Shown here: piece by piece, positions 1 through 7,504 of the stretch | Position numbering within the stretch: position 1 is the first letter of the stretch | Layout: the number at the start of each line of letters is the position of its first letter | NCBI RefSeq assembly: GCF_900233005.1 | Contig: NZ_LT960612.1 | Span: forward strand, 1,364,001 to 1,428,000 | Reading direction: 5' to 3' | Length of the DNA: 64,000 nucleotides | Origin: Vibrio tapetis subsp. tapetis | GTDB taxonomy: Bacteria > Pseudomonadota > Gammaproteobacteria > Enterobacterales > Vibrionaceae | Position numbers and translations under genes: made by a program | The notes under the pieces: generated by a model | Database searches by the model: none | What the model was told of the DNA's origin: nothing | The model's input: the letters and a program-made list of their open reading frames with translations, nothing else

Positions 1-990
1 TGCTGCAAGCAGAGCCTGCATAAAATCGGTGAAGACCGCAGTGAAAAGCTGGAGTTCTCACCAGCGGTACTCAAAGTGCTGGAATATGTTCGTCCTAAGT
101 ATGCTTGCCGCCAGTGCGAGCAAACAGAGGACAATAACCGCATCGTTCAAAAGCCAGCGCCGCAAAGCATTATCTCTAAGAGCTTCGCGACAGAAAGCTT
201 GCTTGCCAATATCATCCTTGGCAAATACCAATACGCAATGCCGCTGTATCGGCAAGAGTCGCTGTTTACCCAATCGGGTATCGAACTATCACGAACCACC
301 ATGGCAAGGTGGATTATCCAAGTCAGTGAGAAGTTCGTACCGCTGTATGCTGCCCTGAAAAGGCACCTACTAGAACAAGTGGTGGTTCAGGCGGATGAAA
401 CGCCGCTCAATGTGCTCAAGGAAGATAAACAGTGTTACATGTGGCTCTACTGCTCGGGCGCAGACTCGCCAGATGCCGCACTCCCCAATATGAAAAACAT
501 CGCCTTGTACGACTATCAAAACAGTCGCGCGAGGGCGTGCCCTGCTGCCTTTTTAGGGGATTATAGTGGTTATCTGCAAACCGATGGCTATGGTGCCTAT
601 GACGGTCTTCACCACGTGACCAATGTCGGCTGCTTGGCGCATGCACGGCGTAAGTTCATGGATGCTAAGAAGCTTCAAGGAAAAGGCAAGTCAGGCAAAG
701 CGGATAAAGCACTGGCTAAAATCCAGAAGCTCTATGGAATAGAATCACGCTTGAAAGGCATCTCTGCCGAAAAACGAAAAGCAGAACGGCAGATATACGC
801 CAAACCAATACTGGATGAGTTTTACGAATGGATGACAACTCAGAAAGTGATAGGCTCTAGCCCGCTGGGTAAAGCAATAAAATATACGCTTGGCCAATGG
901 CCGAAGCTCATCCGCTATATCGATGACGGTCATTTATCTATCGACGGAATCTTAACGGGACACACGCGAAATATCTTGGTATTTAAGTAG
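1..990 (+). pseudogene. tnpC: IS66-family transposase (TnpC) fragment, truncated at both ends
   Basis: The reading frame is open from the first base, so the 5' part lies outside the window. The protein matches the IS66 TnpC core: a zinc-finger-like CRQC region, then the first catalytic Asp in VQADETPLNV and the second in LQTDGYGAYD. It stops at DDGHLSIDG, just before the point where IS66 proteins continue with the NNLAENAIRPF segment that carries the catalytic Glu. From base 953 the reading frame continues into a dispersed repeat (taacgggacacacgcgaaat), which supplies 11 foreign residues and a stop. With the last DDE residue missing, the enzyme should be inactive. The cut falls exactly at the repeat edge, so I infer that the repeat, or a deletion ending at it, broke the gene. 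Confidence 0.88.
953..980 (+). repeat. Left half of dispersed hairpin repeat, joined to IS66 remnant
   Basis: This segment begins taacgggacacacgcgaaat and ends at cttggt. It matches the left arm of the complete copies at 2053 and 4050. No right arm (ttggtgtgtgtcc) follows within the next 600 bases, so it is a half copy. It forms the 3' edge of the truncated IS66 gene. Confidence 0.75.
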
Positions 991-1092
991 ACACGGTAGT
1001 TATCTCTGGAAAGGTGTTCTAGACCTGAAAGGCTAAGTTTACGTTTAGTAGAAACCTGCGTTATAAAGACTGTTATGTGGTTGGAGAAAATT

Positions 1093-1158
1093 ATGATTCC
1101 ATCAGCGGTTCTTGTTCATGTCCCAGATGTAGAAAAAGGGCTTGAATTGAGCTACTAA
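1093..1158 (+). pseudogene. N-terminal stub of a glyoxalase/VOC-family protein
   Basis: The short frame reads MIPSAVLVHVPDVEKGLELSY then stop. Its first 18 residues match the usual start of VOC-superfamily glyoxalase/bleomycin-resistance-like proteins, where an 'EGL..YQ' segment opens the first beta-alpha-beta unit. The stop codon TAA is the first triplet of the dispersed repeat beginning at 1156. The rest of the domain is absent downstream. An upstream ggaga motif sits near the start. It was probably a real gene that lost its body when the repeat arrived. Being so short, the family call rests on recall of the N-terminal pattern only. Confidence 0.55.
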
Positions 1159-1183
1159 CGGGACACACACCAAATATTTTGGT
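1156..1183 (+). repeat. Left half of dispersed hairpin repeat
   Basis: It reads taacgggacacacaccaaat and then attttggt. This is the same left arm as at 953 and 4050, with ccaaat instead of cgaaat. There is no matching right arm nearby. It supplies the stop codon of the VOC stub. Confidence 0.75.
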
Positions 1184-1543
1184 GAGAGTGTCGAAAGGAG
1201 TCATGATTGCAGGGCTTGAAATCATCACGCGAACATTTCAGTGGCGATTGGAATCAACTCCCCTTTATGCTTGTTAACTTGGAGCTCTGTGAATAAGTGT
1301 ACGCTTAAGCAACTAAGAGTTAGCACATTGTTTAAGGCAAGTAATTGTTAAATAGGCTTTAGGTTAGTGGAGTAATTAGGCTAGTGCCATTTGGAAATAA
1401 TACTTCAAGTCGTTATAAACTCATTTAGCGGGAACCAAAGCTTTTCTCTAAATATAAATTATAAATTAATAATTTTAGGCCATTCGATAAAGGCTGTAGG
1501 TTGGACGCTCTTTATTTAACATCATAGGGCAGGAAGCTAATCA

Positions 1544-2013
1544 ATGGAAAAGAGTAAAGGATTGACGAGAGAGCAAATCAAGCGTTTTCACCGAGATGGC
1601 TATTTAGGGCGATTACCGAGGTTCGTAAATGTCGAATTAATTCAAGATGTTTTAATGGAGGTTAGGGAGATAGCTCAAAGCCCAGAGCCTCATCCCCTGT
1701 ATGGTCGTTATTCTGTCCGGGATTGGCATTTAGTATCGACGGAAATTAAAGAGTTGATCACAGATTCAGCTTTGATCCCACAGCTACAGTCTTTAATTGG
1801 AGGCGATTTAGCTCTTTGGCGCTCAAAAATTTTTCACAAGAAATCTGGAGAAAACGGTACAGGTTGGCACCAAGAGTGGGGGGGATTTTGATGGTGAAGA
1901 AATTGGCAATAATAAGCCTAGTTTAAGGCCCAAACAAGAAAGGCGGGATCGTTGGTGGAATTTAACTGTTTGGGTCGCTCTTACTGATGTTGAGCTTGAT
2001 TGCGCCCTACTAC
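1544..2013 (+). pseudogene. Phytanoyl-CoA dioxygenase (PhyH) family remnant, frameshifted and 3'-truncated
   Basis: The first 113 residues resemble the N-terminal half of PhyH-type Fe(II)/2-oxoglutarate dioxygenases, with a helix ending in RFHRDGYLG, then FHKKSGENGTGWHQEWG with the metal-binding HxD/E region. A run of seven G at 1878-1884 shifts the frame and stops the protein at WGGF. With six G the frame would continue as DFDGEEIGNNKPSLRP and on to WWNLTVWVALTDVELDCAP, which fits the family's core strand. The restored frame then runs into the dispersed repeat at 2014, so the C-terminal half, with the second His and the Arg that binds 2-oxoglutarate, is missing. It is therefore broken twice. 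The homopolymer shift could be slippage or a sequencing error; the 3' truncation is structural. Confidence 0.72.
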
Positions 2014-2040
2014 TAACGGGACACACTCGAAATATTTTGG
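2014..2040 (+). repeat. Left half of dispersed hairpin repeat
   Basis: It reads taacgggacacactcgaaat and then attttgg, directly after the truncated dioxygenase frame. A complete copy follows about 12 bases later, so two left arms stand in tandem here. Confidence 0.75.
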
Positions 2041-2052
2041 CTAAGCAGTATC

Positions 2053-2121
2053 AACAGGACACACACGAAATATATTGGTTAAGTGCACGTAGACTTCCGA
2101 TTTTTGGTGTGTGTCCTCGTT
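2053..2121 (+). repeat. Complete copy of dispersed hairpin repeat
   Basis: The left arm aacaggacacacacgaaat and right arm ttttggtgtgtgtcctcgtt can pair over about 15 bases. They flank a spacer of about 33 bases containing gtgcacgtagacttccga. The spacer is shared with the copies at 3495 and 4050 (gtagacttccgat / gtagatttccaac). The length of about 70 bases and the strong stem suggest a REP-like or single-strand-recombination element. Confidence 0.8.
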
Positions 2122-2173
2122 GATTCTAGTTATTGTGTACTTTTTGAAGCCCCATCATGTTTTGGCAAGTTAC

Positions 2174-2280
2174 TAACGGGACACTCACGAAATAACACTC
2201 CTAAAAGAAAGTTACTATTAGAGATAGGAATCAGTAGTTCATCAGCTTTAGTTCTGCTATTTGGTGTGTGTCCGTGTTAG
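2174..2280 (+). repeat. Variant hairpin repeat with a longer, unrelated interior
   Basis: The left arm is taacgggacactcacgaaat and the right arm tatttggtgtgtgtccgtgt, ending gttag. About 65 bases of different sequence separate them in place of the usual 33-base spacer. The right end gttaggc also matches the GTTRRRY pattern of integron core sites, but the other copies do not. The right arm resembles those beside the REP transposase (tatttggtgtgt). Confidence 0.7.
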
Positions 2281-2485
2281 GCCCTCAATTTGCTAGCTGT
2301 AGTGAGGGGGAATTAGAATGGTCAGACCCTGTATATGCTTTTTATATCAGTTAACTAAAACTGGTGTAAAAAACAGAATAATCAATTTCATTTAAGTTAG
2401 CGATGCCTCTATTAACAATGAAGCGAATCTGCTGTAATAGCACTGTTCTGTTAACTTCATTGATTTGATGGCAAGGACAAGAGCA

Positions 2486-2926
2486 ATGAAAAAACTAGAT
2501 GAAGTTAAATTAAATCTAAACCGTACAAAACAAATGGGAGAGACGACGTTAGGCAAGTTGACTATTGAAGGAGTAAGTAAAAGTTGGTTTGTACTGGAAC
2601 CCGCAGGACCAGACTCTATAACCGAGAATTCTGACAAAAGAATCAAAGCAGGCTCATATCGTTTATTACCTTATAGCTCACCGAAGTATCCCAACGTATA
2701 TGAATTACAAAATGTGCCAGGTAGGACATTCATTCTTATCCATGCTGGAAATTATCACAAAGACACTCTTGGCTGTCTAATGCCTGGTAAAATATGGGGG
2801 AGTGTTGCCAAATCTCAATATTATGTTGGTAATAGTAAGTCTGCTTTGAAAGAAATATTTTCTGAAATTGTAAACTATAAAAAAATCACCATAGTTATAT
2901 CCAATCAACTGGAGGAGCAACAATGA
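2486..2926 (+). CDS. DUF5675 family protein
   Basis: This protein of 146 residues matches the DUF5675 pattern: a short N-terminal strand (LNLNRTKQ), then TTLGKLTIEG, then IKAGSYRLLPYSSPK, then VPGRTFILIHAGNYHKDTLGCLMPG. The last segment carries the conserved His, Asn, Asp and Cys. The family is found in phages and polymorphic accessory loci; its biochemical role is not established. I chose ATG 2486 because aagga lies 8 bases upstream; an in-frame start 21 bases earlier has no such site. Its stop overlaps the ATG of the next gene by 4 bases, so the two are translated together. The pair lies between two hairpin repeats. Confidence 0.75.
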   Translation: MKKLDEVKLNLNRTKQMGETTLGKLTIEGVSKSWFVLEPAGPDSITENSDKRIKAGSYRLLPYSSPKYPNVYELQNVPGRTFILIHAGNYHKDTLGCLMPGKIWGSVAKSQYYVGNSKSALKEIFSEIVNYKKITIVISNQLEEQQ

Positions 2927-3417
2927 TAAGGATTCTAATAATTCTTACGATGTCTGTTTTTTGTTCGCTGCAAGTGTATGCTAAAACCCCAGAAACCAAT
3001 ATTTTGCATAATTGGATGATAGAAAATTATCAGTCTATAGAATCAAATCTTGAAAAAAAAGAAGCTTCGGAAATAGTTCCTACACTTTTTTCTTTGGTGG
3101 AGATTTGGAAGCGTAGAGACGGAGCTATTTCTGGAGACGTTTCGCCCTTGTTGTTGGTTGCGTTAAAAGCTGAGCCTCACAATACTTTACTTTTGCTCTC
3201 TCAAACTCCAGAGTCTTTTAACAAATGGTTGAATGAGTTGGAAGGCATGGTGTTCACAGATCATACCGGCGATGAGAGAGGGCAATTAGAAAAGCTAAGA
3301 CGTGATGTATTAGCAACACTGAAAACTTATTCTAGACAACAGCCAGATAAATTGACATTGATGGCTGACGCACTGATTGAAAGGTTAGAAGTGATAAGAG
3401 TGAGAGTGATAGATTAA
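2923..3417 (+). CDS. Small secreted protein of unknown function, partner of DUF5675 gene
   Basis: The protein has 164 residues. Residues 1-21 form a signal peptide (hydrophobic IRILIILTMSVFCSLQ, cleavage likely after VYA). The mature part is largely helical and charged, with no cysteine and no domain I recognise. A ggagg site lies directly upstream, and ATGA overlaps the stop of the DUF5675 gene. Such tight coupling to a family found in polymorphic loci would fit a periplasmic partner or immunity protein, but that is only inference. Confidence 0.7.
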   Translation: MIRILIILTMSVFCSLQVYAKTPETNILHNWMIENYQSIESNLEKKEASEIVPTLFSLVEIWKRRDGAISGDVSPLLLVALKAEPHNTLLLLSQTPESFNKWLNELEGMVFTDHTGDERGQLEKLRRDVLATLKTYSRQQPDKLTLMADALIERLEVIRVRVID

Positions 3418-3494
3418 GAAAATGCTAAATAGCGAATTGGTCTTTCGACCTTCGCAGTCAATTCTGAACAATTAAGAGTATAAAAATAAAACAA

Positions 3495-3562
3495 TAACAG
3501 AGCCCACATGAATATTTTGGCTAAGTGGACGTAGACTTCCGATTTCTGGTGTGTCCAAATTG
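3495..3562 (+). repeat. Degenerate complete copy of dispersed hairpin repeat
   Basis: The left arm is worn (aacagagcccacatgaatat), the interior is well kept (ttggctaagtggacgtagac, then ttccgat), and the right arm is ttctggtgtgtccaaattga. The interior is almost identical to the copy at 2053, so the arms have decayed faster than the centre. Confidence 0.7.
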
Positions 3563-3580
3563 AGTAGTGGTGAGTGTTTC

Positions 3581-3616
3581 AATGTGCCTCACTAATTCTG
3601 TGGGGCACATTTTATT
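3581..3616 (+). terminator. Rho-independent terminator-like hairpin
   Basis: The stem aatgtgcctcac / gtggggcacatt has 12 base pairs with one G-T wobble and a 7-base loop. It is followed by ttattg. No intact gene ends just upstream, so it may be the surviving tail of a gene removed when the adjacent repeat arrived. Alternatively it ends read-through from the DUF5675 pair. Confidence 0.6.
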
Positions 3617-3664
3617 GCAGGTGCTATGCGTTAGTAGCGAAGTAAAATTATGGAGGAAATTAAT

Positions 3665-3994
3665 ATGGATATTGAAAATCTACCTTTCGGAATTACAGAC
3701 TGGAGTGAAGTTGAGGTTACCGAGCATACTGGTGAAACGGGTATGGCATATTGGCGAACTAAGAAATTTGGCCAGATTCGAGTCCGTATGGTTGAGTATT
3801 CGGAAAACTATCTCGCAGATCATTGGTGTTCGAAAGGGCATATATTGCTTTGTCTGTCGGGGGAATTAACTACCGAGTTAGAGGATGGTCGAGAATTCGT
3901 TCTAAAACCCGGCATGAGTTATCAAGTTGCTGACAACGCAGAGGCTCATCGTTCGTCTACGATAATCGGCGCTAAGTTGTTTGTTGTAGACTAA
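3665..3994 (+). CDS. DHCW-motif cupin-fold protein
   Basis: This 109-residue single cupin domain contains DHWCSKGHILLCLSGEL. This is the DHCW-type motif that names a small family of cupin-fold proteins of unknown substrate. The second half has the cupin-like GREFVLKPGMSYQVADN and a His in NAEAHRSS. ATG 3665 is preferred because ggagg lies 8 bases upstream; the longer in-frame start at 3650 has none. Such proteins are frequent in accessory regions of marine bacteria. It may bind a metal, but the usual second HxH motif is not obvious. The enzymatic role is unknown. Confidence 0.75.
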   Translation: MDIENLPFGITDWSEVEVTEHTGETGMAYWRTKKFGQIRVRMVEYSENYLADHWCSKGHILLCLSGELTTELEDGREFVLKPGMSYQVADNAEAHRSSTIIGAKLFVVD

Positions 3995-4049
3995 GTTTCG
4001 GATTATGACATCTAAGTCTGCTATTTCGAATAATTAACGTAAACGTAAT

Positions 4050-4120
4050 TAACGGGACACACACGAAATATTGTGGTCAGGAGGACGTAGATTTCCAACT
4101 TTTGGTGTGTGTCCGTGTTG
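4050..4120 (+). repeat. Best-preserved copy of dispersed hairpin repeat
   Basis: The left arm is taacgggacacacacgaaat and the right arm ttttggtgtgtgtccgtgtt. The arms pair over about 18 positions, including the outer AAC/GTT. The interior holds ggacgtagatttccaa. This copy is the best model for the whole family. Confidence 0.82.
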
Positions 4121-4209
4121 GAAGTGAAAGGCGGATAGTCGATGATCAAACATTGTCATCTACTTTGGACTAATATCTAGCTATCAACACATTGAATGGA
4201 TGCGGAATT

Positions 4210-5061
4210 ATGTTAAGGAATTTGTTGGGGCTAGCTCCAAAGCTTGAGTTGGATGGTTCATATTCTCCGTCAAAGGTAGCTTTGAAGCTAGCGACAGCTG
4301 AAAAGACAGATTACCAAGAAATTGTATACAGCCCTGTCGGTGGCTCAAAGCGAAAAATCTTAGTCTTAGCGACTGAGCAAAAGAATATGGAAATGAAAAA
4401 TGGAAAGCTGTTTTCAACAGGCAATCATCCTGTGGAAACGTTAGTACCCATGTTACATCTCAAAAATGCTGGCTATGAGTTTGAGGTATCGACGCCTAGC
4501 GGTAAGCCTGCCATCCTCGAGATGTGGGCATTTCCCAAGAAAGATGAGTCTGTAAACTCTATTTATACAGAATATAAAGAACAGTTTGAAAATCCAATAA
4601 ATCTGAATGATTTGGTTACCAATGGGCTGAACACGGAAGATTATGCAGCGGTGTTTGTTCCCGGCGGGCATGGTGCAATGTTAGGTCTACCTGATGATCA
4701 ACTTGTAGGTACTGTTCTAAATTGGGCGCATAACAACGGTGTTTTTACCATTTCCATTTGTCATGGTCCTGCTGCTTTGTTATCTACCCACACGAGTGGC
4801 TCTGAGTTTTTATATCGGGGTTATAAGATGGCGGTTTTTCCAGATTCAGTAGATGCTCAAACCCCTATAATTGGCTACTTGCCGGGTAAGATGCCTTGGG
4901 GGCTAAGTGAGAGGCTAAAAGGGCTTGGCGTTGTGTTGGCGAATAGTAAAGCTGATAAGACTGTGTGTCGCGACCGTTTGTTAATTACCGGTGCAAGTCC
5001 TTTAGCAGCGAATGCTTTAGGAAAGTTAGCTGTAGAAACATTAACGTCAGCACGTACATAA
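4210..5061 (+). CDS. hchA: Hsp31-like deglycase / glyoxalase III (DJ-1/PfpI superfamily)
   Basis: The protein of 283 residues matches HchA (Hsp31). Diagnostic segments are GKLFSTGNHPVETLVPMLHL, MWAFPKKDE, YAAVFVPGGHGAM and the nucleophile elbow SICHGPAAL, with catalytic Cys at about residue 184. The length is normal for Hsp31. HchA proteins repair early glycation adducts, convert methylglyoxal to lactate and hold unfolded proteins; they act in the cytosol. ATG 4210 was chosen over the upstream TTG because it gives the usual N-terminus and has a purine-rich ggatgcgga before it. The gene sits between the best-preserved repeat and the REP transposase, so it is part of the acquired island. Confidence 0.88.
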   Translation: MLRNLLGLAPKLELDGSYSPSKVALKLATAEKTDYQEIVYSPVGGSKRKILVLATEQKNMEMKNGKLFSTGNHPVETLVPMLHLKNAGYEFEVSTPSGKPAILEMWAFPKKDESVNSIYTEYKEQFENPINLNDLVTNGLNTEDYAAVFVPGGHGAMLGLPDDQLVGTVLNWAHNNGVFTISICHGPAALLSTHTSGSEFLYRGYKMAVFPDSVDAQTPIIGYLPGKMPWGLSERLKGLGVVLANSKADKTVCRDRLLITGASPLAANALGKLAVETLTSART

Positions 5062-5084
5062 CGGCGAAACAATGAGTTCATGTG

Positions 5085-5106
5085 CTATTTGGTGTGTTCC
5101 GTTTTA
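5085..5106 (+). repeat. Right half of dispersed hairpin repeat, 3' side of transposase
   Basis: It reads ctatttggtgtgttccgttt, the right arm of the family with one missing gt. It lies 44 bases beyond the stop of the REP transposase gene, in the same orientation as the half copy at 6217. Confidence 0.65.
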
Positions 5107-5149
5107 GTGGGTTCTAGCGGCGGGTTTTTAGCTGAAGCAGAGATGCCAT

Positions 5150-6109
5150 CTATTCGAGTTGATAACAATGAATCCGTGATTTATTGAGGGCAACTTTGGC
5201 GTTTTGAATGTTGCAAGGTGCGCCTATAGCCGTAGAGCGTTTTCTCTCGAGTGTGGTACATACCTCTAACCAACTTTTTTGGTTGAAGTTAAGTCTTTCA
5301 ATAATGGGGGGTAAGCTATCAGAGATGGATGTTTTACCTTCTCTAAATTGTCTTGCAGTCCAGTCTACTAATTCAATGTAATCCATTAGCCTAAAGGGGA
5401 TCCCGTCTAACCGTTTGTTGGTTGGGTTGCCAATGAATGGGTGCAAACAAGGCGCGGTTTCCTGATTGTCATTTAGCGCCTTCAGTCTTGCGTTTATTGA
5501 GGTGAAATCTGATTTCTCAGGGGACTTAGCGATGCCAGCACGAATGGGATTAAGGTCTACATATGCCATCGCAGCGGCTAGGGCTTTTTCATCAAGTAGC
5601 GCCTGGCTTTTGAAGCGACTTTCCCAAAAATGGCCAGAGCACTGGTCTTCCTGATTTGCTTTACAGGCGATATCGTAATTGAGTTCTTTCATGAACCAAC
5701 TTAATGACCAAAGCCTCTCTCGCCATACTTCAATGATTTCTAAACATTTATCTTCTTCGGCTTGGCTCTTTAACTCTTTTTGTAGCCAACGCTGAATCAG
5801 TACCGGCAGCTTATGTTCATGGCTCCAGCGCTCAATGACTTGATCAACGGATAACCTAAGAGCCTTGTCACGGTTGATGTGTAATACAAGGTGGTAGTGA
5901 TTGCTCATCACAGCGTACGCGCACACATCAATACAATAAGTGTGTGTAAGTGATTGAATTTTGTGTTCAATCCATTCCCTGCGGTGCTCGTAGCTCTTTT
6001 TAGTCGTGATATCTTTGCCACATAGAAAGCTTTGTCTCACGCACCTTGAAACACAGTGATAGTAGGGTGTTGCGTCAACGCAGATGAGCTGTTTTCTTGC
6101 CGTCGTCAT
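5150..6109 (-). CDS. REP-associated tyrosine transposase (RAYT, Y1/HUH family)
   Basis: This 319-residue protein belongs to the Y1_Tnp/TnpA-REP family. It has the metal-binding HUH motif in SNHYHLVLH (residues 69-77) and the typical downstream block GHFWESRFKSQALL followed by AYVDLNPIRAGI. Tyr145 in KELNYDIACK is the best candidate nucleophile. Members act as single-strand endonucleases on REP hairpins. The C-terminal 110 residues extend beyond the catalytic core, as in the longer gammaproteobacterial versions. It looks intact. Half copies of the local repeat flank it at 5085 and 6217, which makes it the natural candidate for having spread that repeat. ATG 6109 has ggaat upstream. Confidence 0.88.
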   Translation of the reverse strand: MTTARKQLICVDATPYYHCVSRCVRQSFLCGKDITTKKSYEHRREWIEHKIQSLTHTYCIDVCAYAVMSNHYHLVLHINRDKALRLSVDQVIERWSHEHKLPVLIQRWLQKELKSQAEEDKCLEIIEVWRERLWSLSWFMKELNYDIACKANQEDQCSGHFWESRFKSQALLDEKALAAAMAYVDLNPIRAGIAKSPEKSDFTSINARLKALNDNQETAPCLHPFIGNPTNKRLDGIPFRLMDYIELVDWTARQFREGKTSISDSLPPIIERLNFNQKSWLEVCTTLERKRSTAIGAPCNIQNAKVALNKSRIHCYQLE

Positions 6110-6216
6110 GAGTTATTCCAACTAGTTTTTTAATAAGATAGCAATTGTGCTAGTTAGAGAAAGTTGGGTGTAAAAAATTGGAGTACTGCCGACGTAAAGT
6201 AAGCCATATGGTCATA

Positions 6217-6239
6217 CTATTTGGTGTGTGTCCCTGTAA
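6217..6239 (+). repeat. Right half of dispersed hairpin repeat, 5' side of transposase
   Basis: It reads ctatttggtgtgtgtccctg and lies about 110 bases upstream of the transposase start. It closely resembles the half copy beyond the gene's other end and the right arm of the 2174 variant. Confidence 0.7.
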
Positions 6240-6346
6240 TGAAGGGCTCAATGATTACGGGGAAGTATGGACAATTTATACCTCTAAGGGCTAAAATACT
6301 TGCACGCGGCTGCACATGAATTTCAGTCAACTTTAGAGAAAATACA

Positions 6347-6778
6347 ATGATTGTAGAAAATGTGCTTCCTGAAAATTATGCCGAAATGCTTATTGTTTGG
6401 GAAAATTCAGTCCGAGCAACTCATGACTTCATTACAGAAGAAGATATTGCGTTTTTTAAACCAATTATCATCGAACAGGCTTTTCCTGCTGTTACGTTGA
6501 GGTGCATAAAAAATGATAGCGGCTCAATTGTAGGTTTCGTAGGGATCCATGATTCAAAAGTTGAAATGCTCTTCATCTTAAACGAAGCAAGAGGACAAGG
6601 CATTGGTAAACACTTACTGCAGTACGCAATAGAGCAGCTAGGTGTAACCAAAGTAGACGTCAATGAACAAAACCCACAGGCTGTTGGTTTCTACCAGAAT
6701 ATGGGTTTTACAGTCGCTTCGCGTTCGCCCCTAGATGATATGGGTAAACCCTTTCCAATTCTGCACATGACATTATAA
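6347..6778 (+). CDS. GNAT-family N-acetyltransferase, YjaB-like
   Basis: This 143-residue protein has a complete GNAT fold. The acetyl-CoA loop lies in LNEARGQGIGKHLLQYAI, and the C-terminal NPQAVGFYQNMGF is the classic GNAT motif B. The N-terminus (VWENSVRATHDFI) and length resemble E. coli YjaB, so a peptide or amino-acid N-acetyltransferase is likely, though the substrate cannot be read. It is the first gene of a long one-direction run and is followed by a hairpin. Confidence 0.82.
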   Translation: MIVENVLPENYAEMLIVWENSVRATHDFITEEDIAFFKPIIIEQAFPAVTLRCIKNDSGSIVGFVGIHDSKVEMLFILNEARGQGIGKHLLQYAIEQLGVTKVDVNEQNPQAVGFYQNMGFTVASRSPLDDMGKPFPILHMTL

Positions 6779-6810
6779 AGCTCGGTTTGTCGTAACCCCG
6801 TTTGCTAGAA

Positions 6811-6843
6811 GAAACGCCCAAGGCTAATAACTTTGGGCGTTTC
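6811..6843 (+). terminator. Terminator-like hairpin after the YjaB-like gene
   Basis: The arms gaaacgcccaa and ttgggcgtttc pair perfectly over 11 bases with an 11-base loop. Only a short T run is present inside the right arm, so termination strength is uncertain. Confidence 0.6.
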
Positions 6844-7002
6844 CGTATCCGAAGAAGCAGATTACATAACAAACAACAACTTAAATAGATGTACATTGAC
6901 TTAAGGCGAGGTAACATTCAGAGCCACGGGCGGTGTTTATTGTTCACACGCCAGCGACTTTTGGATTTAGAAATTAACTCATGATGGATCAAGGAGGATT
7001 CA

Positions 7003-7479
7003 ATGAAAGTAAGACACGCTGCAATTCAAGACTCAAAAACGCTGTTAAGTTTTATTGAACTCAAGGCAGAGTTTGATCGCAACATGAAAGGGTTTCAGGG
7101 CGAAATCACCACCAATATTGAAAAGATCGAACGTACTTTGTTTGGTCAATCCCCATTTGCCCACGCGTTACTTTTAGAGTCCGACAATAAAGCGATTGGC
7201 TTTGCACTCTATCATTTTCGATACTCTTCGTTTTCTGGAGAAGCGTCGATTTGGCTCGATGATCTTTTGGTTCTTGGGCAAGAAAGATCAAAAGGTTGTG
7301 GCGCTGTGTTAATGAAGGCACTCATGGCGCAGGCCCAACACACTTCAGCTTCTCATATCTCTTGGACGGCGAGCCCACTGAACGTTCGAGTTCATGATTT
7401 TTACAAAACAATCGGTGCAAAAATTGATCGTATGGATGGCGAACGTCCGTATTTTCGATGGGAAACGCAAACGGTTTAG
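7003..7479 (+). CDS. GNAT-family N-acetyltransferase
   Basis: The protein of 158 residues matches the diamine/aminoglycoside-like GNAT group. It has AIGFALYHFRYSSFSGEASIWLDDLLVL, then QERSKGCGAVLMKALMAQA as the acetyl-CoA loop, and a C-terminal VHDFYKTIGAKID. The central WLDDLLV block is typical of spermidine/diamine acetyltransferase relatives, but the substrate is not proven. It has a strong aggagg ribosome site 6 bases before the ATG. A small gene follows 26 bases downstream, so they may be co-transcribed. Confidence 0.82.
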   Translation: MKVRHAAIQDSKTLLSFIELKAEFDRNMKGFQGEITTNIEKIERTLFGQSPFAHALLLESDNKAIGFALYHFRYSSFSGEASIWLDDLLVLGQERSKGCGAVLMKALMAQAQHTSASHISWTASPLNVRVHDFYKTIGAKIDRMDGERPYFRWETQTV

Positions 7480-7504
7480 CGGCTTCAACAGAGGGACATT
7501 GATT

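Larger units (their letters stand above)
991..1543. other. Gene-poor stretch with a gene stub and a half repeat
   Basis: This 550-base stretch has no complete gene. It contains the glyoxalase-like stub at 1093-1158 and a left half repeat at 1156-1183, described separately. The remainder, 1184-1543, is AT-rich without an ORF I can assign. The last 60 bases carry the ribosome binding site region of the dioxygenase remnant at 1544 (agggcaggaag upstream of its ATG). Confidence 0.6.

Noticed and set aside
2083..2280. A 65-residue frame across two repeats
   Set aside because: It runs through hairpin repeats, has no family match and no ribosome binding site, so it is not counted as a gene.
4037..4046. 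Second LiuR-like operator
   Set aside because: The core ACGTaaACGT is present but lies in the scarred island with no related metabolic gene next to it, so a chance match is likely.
953..6239. Integron attC sites
   Set aside because: The repeats have a hairpin and an outer AAC/GTT match, and one copy ends gttaggc, but most copies lack GTTRRRY at the right end. Many are half copies, gene fragments are truncated at them, and no integrase is present. A REP-type origin linked to the local Y1 transposase fits better.
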